Origin: Jaminaea rosea
Taxonomy: Eukaryota; Basidiomycota; Exobasidiomycetes; Microstromatales
DNA: 64,000 nucleotides
Direction: 5' to 3'
Assembly (NCBI RefSeq): GCF_003144245.1
Contig: NW_020289975.1
Span: 372,001-436,000, forward strand
The position numbers and the translations under genes are program-made. The notes beneath the pieces were generated by a model. It worked only from the letters and a program-made list of their open reading frames with translations, had not been told where the DNA came from and ran no database searches. Below, one piece after another: positions 23,387 through 34,029 of the stretch; position 1 is the stretch's first letter, and each line of letters starts with the position of its first letter.

Positions 23387-24316
23387 ATGACCGCTCATAC
23401 CACCCGCATCGGCTTCGTAGGCCTAGGCAACATGGGCTACGGTATGGCCACCCAGCTCGCGTCCAAGGGCTTCCAAGTTACGGGCTACGACTTGCGTGCT
23501 CAGGTAGTGCAGGACCTGGCAGCCAAAACAGGAGCAAAGGCAGCCTCAAGTCAGCATGACGCTTGCCATGATCAAGCCGCACTCATCGTCATGACGCAGA
23601 ATATTGACCAAGCACGCATGGTGCTCCTCGGCGAATCCTCAGATGGGGGCTCATCCGACAACCCCATCTCAGCCCTGCAAAAGGACGCCGTCATCATTCT
23701 CATGTCCACTGTCAGTCCTCAAGACTCTCGCGCCCTCGCAGAGCAGATCAACAAGATTAGACCCGATTTGGGCTTCATAGACGCACCAGTCTCGGGTGGT
23801 TCACCGGGAGCAAACAGCGGCACACTAACGATCATGGCATCCGGGTCTCCATCGCACTTCACCAAGGTCAAGGCCGTCCTCGAAGCCATGGGGGACAAGG
23901 TGCACCATGTTGGTCACGAAGTAGGGCAAGGGCAAAGCATGAAGGCTATCAATCAAGTCCTCTGCGGCGTTCATCTGGTAGCCGCAGCAGAAGCGCTCAG
24001 TATGGCCAAGGCGAGCGGCATTGACCCTGCTTTGGCATTGGGCGTGGTGAGGAACTCGGCGGCAGGAAGTTGGATGCTGAGCAATCGAGCGCAAAGGATG
24101 TTGGAGGAAGAGCCTCAATGCGCTTCGTCCGTGGCGACGTGGAGCAAGGACATGGGCATCGTTATGGACGTAGCCAGGGGTCAGCATGTCCACGCCCCCT
24201 TGGCAGCGGTCGCGGCTCAGCAGTTCAATGCGGCAATGGCCCGAGGTCTCAAGGATGAAGACGATACAACTCTGATCAGGCAGTACGACTTTCTCAATGG
24301 CAACGATCGCCGTTGA
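23387..24316 (+). CDS. 3-hydroxyisobutyrate / L-threonate dehydrogenase family protein
   Basis: A single-exon NAD(P)-dependent beta-hydroxyacid dehydrogenase of 309 aa, the usual family length. The Rossmann fold opens with IGFVGLGNMGYGMATQLA (GxGxxG type) and the acidic cofactor-binding turn GYDLRAQ. The substrate-binding signature is DAPVSGGSPGANSGTLTIM. The catalytic lysine should be the Lys in GQSMKAINQVLCGVH. The helix after it (VAAAEALSMAKASGIDP) resembles the L-threonate dehydrogenase branch more than valine-pathway 3-hydroxyisobutyrate dehydrogenase, but substrate cannot be fixed from sequence alone. No clear mitochondrial presequence is seen, so it is probably cytosolic. The start ATG follows directly on an ACGCACGCA context. 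Confidence 0.87.
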   Translation: MTAHTTRIGFVGLGNMGYGMATQLASKGFQVTGYDLRAQVVQDLAAKTGAKAASSQHDACHDQAALIVMTQNIDQARMVLLGESSDGGSSDNPISALQKDAVIILMSTVSPQDSRALAEQINKIRPDLGFIDAPVSGGSPGANSGTLTIMASGSPSHFTKVKAVLEAMGDKVHHVGHEVGQGQSMKAINQVLCGVHLVAAAEALSMAKASGIDPALALGVVRNSAAGSWMLSNRAQRMLEEEPQCASSVATWSKDMGIVMDVARGQHVHAPLAAVAAQQFNAAMARGLKDEDDTTLIRQYDFLNGNDRR

Positions 24317-24487
24317 GGCGACGGCCATGAATTCTCTGTAGCATCTTCATATCATCATCAATCTCACGCAGTCAGTCTCTCGCCGAGTTGAGTTTCAGGT
24401 CCATTCAATTACACAAGGAGAGGCACACGAGGCACTGATGTTACAACGAATCAAGAAATCCCGTCACGATCGGTGCGTGTTCACGAC

Positions 24488-27400
24488 TCAGGCCGCAGAT
24501 TTCTGCGACGAGTTCGACGGCACACGCGGCGTGGCGTTGTTGGAGGGCACCCTGGGCGTCCTCGACAAGATCGACTTGGGCATCCTCGGCGTCTGAGGGA
24601 TGACGAATGGCGTCTCGGGCAAACCGTGATTCGCTTTCGTCGTCTTGGGCGTGCTAAGCAAACTGCCCGTGTCGCCTCCTCCCAGTGGCGGCCTACGCAG
24701 GCCAGCGTTGGAAGAGGTAGACGGAGTCATTGGCACGCGCAAGCTGGTCTGACTGCCATACCTCGCCAAGCTGGCCTGGTGCTGCATCTGCATCCTCTGT
24801 GCGTGTTGGACGCTAGACATTGGCGTTCTTGGGGGGCCAGGGAAATTTCTCGCCTTCCTCGCGCTGGCCGCCACCGCCGCAGCAGCCGCGGCCGCCTCTT
24901 CTGCGACTGCCTGGCTGAGCTCGGTATTCTCGACGGCGAGGGATTTGGTCTGCCCGTTGGTCTTGTAGATCCCAACCAGCCTGCTGGCCAGCTCGAACAT
25001 GTTGTTGCGAAGCGAGATGATGACGAATTGGGCATTCTTCGTGCGCTCCTTGATGAGGTTGGCCACAATGCTCACGTTGCGGAAGTCGAGGGCGGCGTCG
25101 ATCTCGTCCATGACGTAGAGCGGCGTGGGCTTGAAGGCGTGGAGCGCAAAGACGAGTGCGAGGGAGGAAAGGGTCTTCTCTCCGCCAGAAAGATTGCTGA
25201 TGTTCTTCCAGGACTTCTTGGGGGGCATGACACTGAATAGAATGCCCTCGGAGAATGGGTCCAGCGAGTCGACCAACTCCAGCTCCGCATTCCCGCCCAG
25301 GGTGATGGTCTGATACATCTCCTTGAGTTTGGACGAGATGATGCCGAAGCCTGTCATGAACTCGTCAAGGCGTTGGCGACGGAGCTCGTCGTGACGATTC
25401 TTGGCCGCGTCGCGTTGTTGGGTTGTTTGTTCAAGATCCTTGGCCCGTGAGAGGAATTCCTGCTCGCGCTTGCGATACTCGTCGAGGATGGCAAAGTTGC
25501 CCGAGCCCTTTTGAACGCGCTCTTCGTAGGTGGCAATGGAGGACTTGAGATCGTCCTTGGACATGGACTCGAGCTCTTCGTCCTCGTAGATGGGCAGATT
25601 GAGGTCGGGAGCTGACCGCGTGGAGGCCTTTGGCTGCTTTTTGGCCTCATTCTCTCCTCCCTCGGCGCCAGCTTCGGCCTCTTCCTGCTCTCCCTCCTGT
25701 TCCTCGTCGTCGTCTTGCGCCTCACTGTCGTCTTCATCTTCGCCTACGTAGTGCAGCTCAAGCCCAGCATGCTTCTCCTCCCAATGCTTGAGTCGCTTTC
25801 CATTCTCTGCCAAGGCGCGCTGGTTGTCATCGAGCTTCTGCTTGATCTCAAGCTCAAGCGCACGGAAGGCATTGATAGTGGACGAGCTCTCATCCAAAGC
25901 CTCTTTGAGCTCATCGCGTTTCTCCTGCTTGACCTCAAACGCATGCGCCTTCTCATCCAGCTTCGCCCTGGCCTTCGACGTCACGCTACCCTTGTCGGAT
26001 GCCGAGTCCTTGAGGCCAGACATCTCCTCCTCCAAGTCATCAATTTCAGCCTGACGCTTCTCCATCGCGGTGCTGTACTTGACGATGTCTTTGTCGGCCT
26101 TGCTCTTGGCCACTTCAGCCTTCGTTGCCTTCTCGGTAGACAGATTCATCATCTCGCGAATACCTTCAACCTTGGACTGCTGAGTCCGCAACTGTACACC
26201 ACCAGCATCGAGGATTTTCTCCTGCAGCGCAGAGATCTCGGTCTCGAAGGAGGTCGTCTTGGAGCGCAACTTCTTGATCTCCGCTTCAAGGGCGCTGATC
26301 TCGCCCTGTAACTCCTCGAGACGTGTCGCATCCGCTGCATCGGGTTTGTTCTGGGCCTTGAGCTCCTCAACGCGCGCCTGGCACTCCTCGTAGCGCGTTT
26401 TGCCGACCTTCAGGGCCATTTGCGCCTTCTCCATCTCGACTTCAATTTGTCCTGGTCGCTCGCGCAGGTCACGCAGCTCTGTCTCGACGCGCTGCACTTT
26501 GAGTGAGAGAGTCTGTAACTCGCCGTCCAGCTGAATGACCTCCTGCTGCATTCGGGCGATCTGCTCGGGAGAGTACTCCGCATCGGCGAACTTGGACGAC
26601 ATGCCGCCTTTGGCCACTCGAGTACCTCCGCCGGACATCGTACCGCTCTTGTCGATCAGCTGGCCGTCGAGTGTCACGACTCGCCAGCGCTTGGCACCGT
26701 AGGCGATGCGGTTCGCGTGGGCTAGATCGCGGGCAACGAGGGTATCGCGTAGCTGATGGTAAAAGGCAGGCAGAAAGCGGGCCTCTCGCGGCTTGACGAG
26801 GTCGACGAGTCGTGGGACGTTATCCGGCGTCTCGACTGGCTCGACGCGGAGATTGGAGACAGAGTCCAGGAGGATGAAGTTGGCACGGCCGAGATTGTTC
26901 TTGCGCAGGTGCTCGATGCAGGCTTGTCCGCAGTCAACTGTCTCGACGACGATAGAGTCCAGTCCAGGGCATGCGGTCGAGATGGCGACATCGTACTTGT
27001 CGTCAATAACGCCAAGGGAGCCCAATCGTCCATGGAAGCCCTTGATCATACCCAGCTCGGCTTGACGGGCCAGCGAAGTGAGGACAGACGACTGCGAAGC
27101 GCTAGCTTGCTGCGTCGACTTGGCATCGTCGGCCTTGCTGCGAGCTGCCGCAACTTTTCCCTTCATCTTGGCTTCGCGAGTCTTGAGCTCATTGAGGCGC
27201 TCTTCGCTCTCGTTGATTTTGTCGACGACCGAATCCTTCTCTTCAGCCAGACTCTGCAGCTCTTCATGTTTGCCACGGAGCTCGTCCTTGATCTCCGTGC
27301 GCTTGCGTCGAGCGTCCTCGACGTCGCGCTCTCTTGCCTCCTCGCGCCCCTTGATCAGGTCGACCTCTTGCGCCTTGACATCGCGCTGGCTTTCGGCCGC

Positions 27401-29370
27401 TTTCACCTTGTCCATCCATGGCGCAAGGTCCCGCTGCTTAGCCTCCATTGCCTCCGTCAGGTGTCCAGTCTTGCCCTTGAGGGAGTCTCGGATCGAGTCC
27501 AGCGAGGCCTCTTCCTTTTCCAGAGATGCTTCAAGCTTAGCGAGCTCCATGCGCAACGTGCCAATCTCGTCTTCTGATGACGTGAGCGTCGTTCGAGCCT
27601 CAGAAAGGTGGTGCTTGTCGTCGGACATCGCTTTGGTCAGCTTCTTTTTCTTGGTCTCAAAGTGCTTGCGCTTCTCGCCGATTTGCAGGTCTTCCTTCTC
27701 GAGACGTTCGACCTCTTTGGTCAGCTTGTCCATCTCCTTCTTCATCGACTCCCATTCCCTGCGTGCGGGCAGGCAGTCAGGTGGTCAGTCTGAGCTCATT
27801 GCAATGCACTCTCCCTCACTCACTTCTGCACAGCCGAATAGCTTGCTTCCAGCTCGGCGACATTAGCCTGAGCGTCCTGATGCTTCTCACGCTCCTTGGC
27901 AATGCGCTCGGTCAGCGTAGCAATAGAGTCCTGGGCTTCCGTAGTGGCCGATCTCGCCTCCCACATGTAGACCTGCCAGAGCATCGACTGATGACGAGTG
28001 AGGGAATTTTGATCGCGTAGCAGCGACTCTGCCTCGCGCTTCTTGCCTTCCATTGCATCCTTCTCTCGCTGAACAATCTTGAGGCGACTCAATCTCTCCC
28101 CCCTCTGCTCGTTGCACTCGTCGACGGTCTTCGCTGCAGTCTCAATCTCCTCCTTGAAGCGCGAAGTGCCAATGATGTCTTCCAGGTACTCCAGTAGACC
28201 CTCTTCATGCTCGTTGCGAGCTTTGGGTGGCATTTGGGCGATGGACTCGACTTCACCTTGCAGAATGAGGAAGCGCTTGTGGTCGAGGTCGATGCCCTTG
28301 TCTCGCAGCAGCGTCGTCACCTCGGTAAAGGTTGATCGCTTGCCGTTCATGTGGTAGACCGAGGTGTTGTTCAAGAAAGCAGTGCGTGAGACAACGAGCT
28401 TGGACTTGGGAACGACTCGGTAGGCATCTGGGCCAGGCAGATCCTCGATCTCGCGAAAGACGACGCTGACTTGCGTCTCGCTGGGACGCGGCACGTCTGC
28501 CATTGAGGGGGTGTGGATGAGCTCTCCAAGCTTTCCCTGTCGCATCTTGTTAGCACGCCATCCAAAGACGAAGAGGAGCGCATCAATGACGTTGCTCTTG
28601 CCCGATCCGTTGGGTCCGACTACTGAGGAGAAAGACTTGTGGAAAGGACCAATTGTCTGATTGCCAGCATACGACTTGAAGTCGCGCAAGACGAGCTTGT
28701 GGATGACGAGGCGCTTTGTTGGCTGCTTGGGCGCGAGCGGGGTTGAGGGGATACCATTGCTAGTACCGGGCGTGTCTGCCATAATCGACTGAGATGCTCT
28801 TGGACGGGCGGGAGTTCCTTGGACGGAGTCTTCGGGAGACGTCCCTCTTGTCGGCGCGACAAAGGTAGCATCAGCGTCGATGGAGTCGGATTTGTCTGCC
28901 TCTGCCGGGGTTTGCGAGTCGTCGTCTGCGACATTGGCATTGATGTTTTCGTCAACGGGTGGAGTGGCTCTAGCGCTGACCTTGCGGGAGCCTCTTGAAG
29001 AGGACGAGGATGGCTTGGCGATCTTATCAATGGGCGATTCATCTCGAGGCAGCGACTTTGCTGCGCGTCTGCTCATCGAGGGAGAGACTTTCGTCTTTGA
29101 TGGGGCGGGAGCCTTCTTTGCTACACCACGGCGAGCGGGCTTGACTTGCTCGGCCTCCTCCTCTTCCTCCTCTTCGCTCTCGTCTGGCGAGCCTAATGCC
29201 ATCTCATCCTCCCCATCCTCATCCTCCTCGTCGCTATCCGACTCGACGACCTGTTTCCTTGTTGCTGTCCGTCTTGGAGGCGCGCGAGACGATGCCGACG
29301 CGACGCGGGATGAAGAAGAAGATGAAGATGTCGGCTTTGATGCCGAGGCAGACGCCTTGCGAGGCGGCAT
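24488..29370 (-). CDS. SMC4: Condensin subunit SMC4
   Basis: This is a core ATPase of condensin, which compacts mitotic chromosomes with SMC2. Exons are 27824-29370 and 24488-27758 (1,605 aa), with a 65-bp phase-2 intron GTGAGT..GCAG. The N-terminus of about 250 residues is acidic and Ser-rich. The head follows, with Walker A GPNGSGKSNVIDALLFVFG and KMRQGKLGELIH, which is typical of SMC4 and not SMC1-3. Next come coiled coil, a hinge (GFHGRLGSLGVIDDKYDVAI to KSGTMSGGG), a second coil with an acidic run near 25690-25740, the ABC signature LSGGEKTLSSLALVFALH and Walker B PLYVMDEIDAALDF. The C-terminus carries about 110 extra basic, Pro/Thr-rich residues with repeated TPR.P motifs, possible CDK sites. 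The start is the first ATG; upstream ATGs of the open frame lie beyond a 180-nt ATG-free leader. Confidence 0.96.
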
Positions 29371-29702
29371 AGCGACAGTGGTAGGGATAGCTTGGTAGTC
29401 AAGAGGCCAAGCTCGCAGCCCTTGAGCCTTTCTTTGTGTTGGGCGGGGCGGCCTCGTGTTGATCTGCGAAGTCGGCGTCGCTCCTCCCCTGCCCGCTTCC
29501 GCCGCCTCAGGCCTCAAGTCGCGCTTTGGACTCGCGTTGCTCTGACGCCACATGGCCATGGCTGTCGAGCTCCACTTCCGCCCACCACCGCCACCCTCGT
29601 CTCCCCTCAGCCAAGGGGAGACAGGGCGGGCCACCACTTAGCACCTTGCGATACTCGACAACCATCGACCGCACACCACGACCTCTGACCTTCTCGTGCG
29701 CG
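29371..29702. promoter_or_regulatory. Divergent promoter between SMC4 and the CSC1-like channel
   Basis: The two start codons are 332 bp apart. The SMC4 side has no ATG on its strand from 29371 to 29550, and the channel side has none from 29562 to 29702. The two leaders must abut or overlap. Confidence 0.6.
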
Positions 29703-32700
29703 ATGTCTTCTCCGGGAGGCGAGCAGCCATCGCCAACACCGACATCGACGCCTGGTATTGGCCTTCCCTCCCAGCAGCAATTCACGGGTCCCTGGTTGTC
29801 CCAGCAGCTCTTCCTTGCATCGACGCTCGGCCTCCTTTCCATCTTAAGCTTCTCGCTCCTTGTAAAGAGACAGTCGTGGAGAGGTTATCTCTCTCCCATT
29901 GCCAGAGCTACAGGCGCCGATGCGTACACAGATGGCGACAGACAGCTCAACAATGGTCAGCATACACGTCTCGGCCGCTTCCTGTCTGCCCTCGGCTTGG
30001 ACTGGCTCGCAGTCACCCTTTACACCTCAGATGTCGCCACAGCCCATCTCTCTGGCCCACCTACGTCTTCGGTTGATACCCTGAGCCTTCTCAAGTTCTT
30101 TCGCTTCGGGGCAAGGTTGTTCGCATGGATGAGTCTATGGGCCGTCCTCGTCTTGATGCCTATCAATTGGCGCGAGAATGGCTGGCTCGACGGGGTTCGA
30201 CCAGCCGATGATGGCGATGGCAGCGACCACAAGCGTAGGAAGAAGCCCAAGGAGCTGCTACTGAGTATCTTGCTAAAGTCAAGGAAGGACAAGCCAGAGC
30301 CAGGGCCAGAGCCAGAACCCCATCCTCTGCCGCCAGATGCTCCTATCCTGCCATCTCTCCCTGCGACGAGCCTCTACGATGGTGCGCACCTCGTCACAAC
30401 ATACCTCTTCTCCATCCTACTGCTCTGGTTGCTAGTCACGAGGACAAAGGCTTTCTTGGCCCAACACCAGCGCATCCTCAATTCCATGCACTCCCACCTC
30501 GCAGCACGCTCCGTGCTCATCCGCTCTCTACCCCCAAGTCTGCGCTCTTCGGACGCTCTGCAGACGTACTTCGGGTCCACCCTCGAGATGCCTACGAATC
30601 AGGCGTGGGTGCTGCCCGACGTAGGCATGGGGGTGCGTAAGCTCCTCGCGCAGAGAGAGAAGGCGCTGCGTGTTCTCGAGAAGGCGTGGGTCGAATGGGT
30701 GGGCAATCCGGTCAAGCGAGAATACAGGGCCGACTGGAAACCCGACCTCATTGAAGAGCGCATCAGGAAGAGGTCTGCGAGGGTCTTGGCTGGACAAGAG
30801 CAGCTGCCAGAGCGCGGCTGGCTTGTTGCGGCGAAACAGCCTAGTGGCCGCGCTGAAGCTGCAGAGGAAGGACGATCGACGACAGCTAGCGAGACCACAC
30901 CGCTTCTTCCAGATGGCGATGAGCGTGACGATGTTATCCCGGATCTTGCTGGCGATCCGTCATGGGGTCCTCCCTCATTCGCAGCCCAACGACCGACACG
31001 CCGCCTTCATCTCTTCTCAACGCAGCGCGTCGACCTCCTTGCAGACCTAGAGGTTCAGTTCCTCAAACTCGATGTTGCAGTCGGCACGGTGCGAGCCAAG
31101 ATGTTGCAGGGCGAGTGGAAGTCCATCGGCGTGGGCTTCGTCGAATTCAACGAAGTGCGCGAGGCTCTCGTTGCATCCCAGACGCTCTACTCTGAGCAGC
31201 CAGGACCGTGCCGCACGATCATGGCGCCGGACAATCAAGACATCATTTGGAGGAACGTGGGGATCCCAGAGCCGGAGCGTCGGCTACGACAATTCCTGAT
31301 CAGCATCGCTCTCACGCTGCTCTACCTCTTCTACCTGCCGCCACTCTTCTTCTTGGGCTCCCTCCTCTCGCCGGGAGTGCTCAACAAGTACATACCGGGC
31401 TTCTACAAATTCCTGTCCGCTTCGCCTCGTCTCGAGGCTTTGGTCGAGACGTCTTTGCCCTCTCTGGTGCTCGTAGCATTCAACGCCACTCTTCCGATGC
31501 TACTCGAAGCCACAGCCCTCTGGCAAGGAGTCAAGACGAAGAGCGCCGTCGAGCTGAGCGTGCTCAAAAAGTACCACCTCTTCCTCGTCACGTCGGTCAT
31601 TTTCGTCTTCTTCATCACCACGACGGCCTTCGGAGTGCTACTCGAGCTACGCGACAATCCCATGGCCATCTTGGACAAGCTCTCCCTCCTCCTTCCCCAG
31701 GCACGCAACTTCTCCCTCTCCTACGTGATCCTCCAATCACTCACTATCCTACCCCTGCAGCTGCTTTCGCTGCCTATCATGCTCACTGCGCCCTTTTACA
31801 TCTTGGCGGCAAAGACGCCGCGCGAGCATGCAGAAGCGCACGGCACTCCGGTCTTCAAAGCGGGCACCATCTACCCGCAAGCGCTGATCGTCGCCACCCT
31901 TGGACTGCTCTACAGCATCGTCAAGCCCCTTGTCACGCTGTTTGCCCTCCTTTACTTCTGTGTGGGGTACATCGTCTTCAAGTACAAACTCCTCTTCGTC
32001 TTCTACCCGCCTCCCTCCTCCACGACGGGTCAGAGTATCATCAGCGGTGTACTCCGCCCGAGGCTCATCTTCGCTGTGGTGCTCTTCCAGGTATTCCAGC
32101 TGAGTCTCTTTTCTCTGCATGGTCAAGTGCTCCTTGTGGTGCTTATGCTTCCCCTCATCGGAGCCACACTGTGGTTCGGGCGCTACCTGGCTAAGAGGTT
32201 CGAGAAGCTGGAGATGTACGAGGCACTCGAAGGCGCGGTCAGCGCCGACCGTGCGCAGCGACTTGGGGACGTGGACGCGGAGCAGCAGCAGCTGATGGAG
32301 AGTGGTGGTGCCACTCCAGAGGCGAGCGACAGCCTTGCTAGCACGCGCACCCCTTCGCCGAGCGCGGAGGAATGGCCGACGACCAGCTTCGACGAGGCTG
32401 CCTCTGAATGGAACAAGGCGCGCCACGCCTCACGGCACCACGGTAGCGCGACTGGGGCCAGCACGCCTTCTGAGGCGGCGAGCAAGCGTCGTAGCGGTGA
32501 CTCTTCGAAAGCGACAGCTGCTGCAGCGTCGTCGACGCCTCGCAATCTGCTCAAGGGCAAGATCCTCACCTCGGCCTCACGCCTCGGTCGTCGAGGCAAG
32601 GCGAGTGGCCCTTCACACCCTCGTCGCGGTCTATGGAACACGTCAAGCGGCACGATGAATCGTTCCATCTCTGCTCCTGGGCCCATAGCCATCTATCATC

Positions 32701-33035
32701 GCCCGGAGTCGCAGTACACCAATTATCGTGAGGCCAGTGGGGTGAGCGAAGGCGGCACGTATGACTCGCTGCCTGGCCTGGTTGAGAGACGTAGCCGCTT
32801 CTTCAGGGAGGGCAGATTGAGGCGCTCGAGTATTGTGGGTGAGAATGCAGAGGAAGAGAGGAGAAGGGCACAGGCAGCGGCGGTGGCCGAAGATGACGAT
32901 GAGGAGTCGGATGAGGATGAGAGTGAAGGAGAGGGTGAAGACGAAGAAGGGGCCGACACCTACGAACACCCCGTTGTGCAGGGCAGGCTCAAGCAGCTCT
33001 GGCTACCCAGTGCGAAACGCTCGCATCGTTCGTGA
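29703..33035 (+). CDS. CSC1/OSCA/TMEM63-family osmosensitive cation channel
   Basis: A single-exon gene of 1,110 aa. Members are plasma-membrane, hyperosmolality- or tension-gated calcium-permeable channels (fungal Csc1, Rsn1, Phm7). The layout matches: a first helix LFLASTLGLLSILSFSLLV, two more helices (ARLFAWMSLWAVLVLM and TYLFSILLLWLLV), a large cytosolic loop with RSLPPSLRSSDALQTYFG and VGFVEFNEVREALVASQ, and then the 7TM core from RQFLISIALTLLYLFYLPP through ELSVLKKYHLFLVTSVIF to RPRLIFAVVLFQVFQLSLF. The tail of about 270 residues is Ser-rich, then Glu/Asp-rich. ATG 29703 is preferred to the upstream TTG-only extension. Fungi carry several paralogues, and I cannot say which this is. Confidence 0.92.
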   Translation: MSSPGGEQPSPTPTSTPGIGLPSQQQFTGPWLSQQLFLASTLGLLSILSFSLLVKRQSWRGYLSPIARATGADAYTDGDRQLNNGQHTRLGRFLSALGLDWLAVTLYTSDVATAHLSGPPTSSVDTLSLLKFFRFGARLFAWMSLWAVLVLMPINWRENGWLDGVRPADDGDGSDHKRRKKPKELLLSILLKSRKDKPEPGPEPEPHPLPPDAPILPSLPATSLYDGAHLVTTYLFSILLLWLLVTRTKAFLAQHQRILNSMHSHLAARSVLIRSLPPSLRSSDALQTYFGSTLEMPTNQAWVLPDVGMGVRKLLAQREKALRVLEKAWVEWVGNPVKREYRADWKPDLIEERIRKRSARVLAGQEQLPERGWLVAAKQPSGRAEAAEEGRSTTASETTPLLPDGDERDDVIPDLAGDPSWGPPSFAAQRPTRRLHLFSTQRVDLLADLEVQFLKLDVAVGTVRAKMLQGEWKSIGVGFVEFNEVREALVASQTLYSEQPGPCRTIMAPDNQDIIWRNVGIPEPERRLRQFLISIALTLLYLFYLPPLFFLGSLLSPGVLNKYIPGFYKFLSASPRLEALVETSLPSLVLVAFNATLPMLLEATALWQGVKTKSAVELSVLKKYHLFLVTSVIFVFFITTTAFGVLLELRDNPMAILDKLSLLLPQARNFSLSYVILQSLTILPLQLLSLPIMLTAPFYILAAKTPREHAEAHGTPVFKAGTIYPQALIVATLGLLYSIVKPLVTLFALLYFCVGYIVFKYKLLFVFYPPPSSTTGQSIISGVLRPRLIFAVVLFQVFQLSLFSLHGQVLLVVLMLPLIGATLWFGRYLAKRFEKLEMYEALEGAVSADRAQRLGDVDAEQQQLMESGGATPEASDSLASTRTPSPSAEEWPTTSFDEAASEWNKARHASRHHGSATGASTPSEAASKRRSGDSSKATAAAASSTPRNLLKGKILTSASRLGRRGKASGPSHPRRGLWNTSSGTMNRSISAPGPIAIYHRPESQYTNYREASGVSEGGTYDSLPGLVERRSRFFREGRLRRSSIVGENAEEERRRAQAAAVAEDDDEESDEDESEGEGEDEEGADTYEHPVVQGRLKQLWLPSAKRSHRS

Positions 33036-33124
33036 TGTTAAAGCCTCCAGAACACACGCTTTTAGCTTTCATACCCATGTATTTACGCTTCATCTCTCGC
33101 AGGCAGTAGCTTTCCCCTCTGCTC

Positions 33125-33817
33125 TCAATCATCATCCGAAGGTGTTCCTCCATCGCTCTCATCATCATCCTCATCGACGATGTCCCCCTTCTGCGAGAAG
33201 CCAGCCTGAGCCTCTGCCTCTCTCAACATTCTGTACAGCTCCTGACCCAAAGGACGCTCCTTTGCTGCTCCGACAAGTACGTCTACGGGCTTCTGGTTAG
33301 AGTGGTTGCGTACGCGAGGATCCGCGCCCGAAGAGAGGAGTTGGTCGACTGTCGTGAGAGGTGAGAGGGACGGTGAGGCAGAGGTGTGTCAGTATGAGAG
33401 GTCGAAGAGTGTGTCGTGGCGACTGGGCGGCACCTACCAATCCAATTCCTCCTCTCCTCATCTTCCTCTTCTCCCAGCCTACACGCTGAATGTAATGGCG
33501 TGTCTCCCTCCTTGCTTTCTTGCAGATCTACATCTACCTCTTCTTCGAGGAGCTGAGGCAATACATCTGTGCTCTGGTACATGACGGCTAGGTGGAGAGG
33601 TGTGCGTCCTATCGAGTCGGTGGTGTTGACGTTGAGCTGAGTGTCAGAGGTGGAAGTGAGAGTTGTGAAGAGGTCGAGGTTGTCTGAGCGACAGGCAAAG
33701 AGGAGTTGTTCCTCTGTTTTTGGCGCGAATGGATCAAGACGGTCAGTTTGAGACTTAACATGACGGCATTCTGCGCGCTAGCTAGTGCTCACCCGGTGAT
33801 GCACCATCGTCTGCCAT
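33125..33817 (-). CDS. Small ankyrin-repeat protein, three exons
   Basis: Assembled from splice signals; exon 1 encodes only eight whole codons. Exons are 33793-33817, 33438-33713 and 33125-33348 (174 aa). Intron 1 (79 bp) is GTGAGC..CAG with an ACTGAC branch point; intron 2 (89 bp) is GTAGGT..CAG. Both are phase 1 and the joins keep the frame. The protein starts MADDGASPEEQLLFACRSDN and has three ankyrin units, marked by GRTPLHLAVMYQ, GDTPLHSACRLG and VDQLLSSGADPRVRNHSNQK. It ends with an acidic tail of Asp/Glu and Ser. Small ankyrin proteins of this layout exist in other fungi (for example yeast YCR051W); the function is unknown and ankyrins usually bind partners. It is convergent with the channel gene, only 89 bp away, and divergent from the SR protein. 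Confidence 0.85.
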
Positions 33818-34029
33818 CTTTACGCTGGTTGGTGCTGAGTGTATGCGGTGGAAGTGATGGACAGTGGGGCGGTGTTGCTCTCTCTCTCTCCCTCACGCTC
33901 AAGCCACCTCGACACTCGGCCGTCCGTCCGATCCGTCGACTGGAAGGCGGAGAGCGAGGCATTGTTTCCGTCCGTCTTCTACCCATCTCTCGAGGACAAG
34001 GAGAAGACTGAAGCATCTGGAAATCAGGC

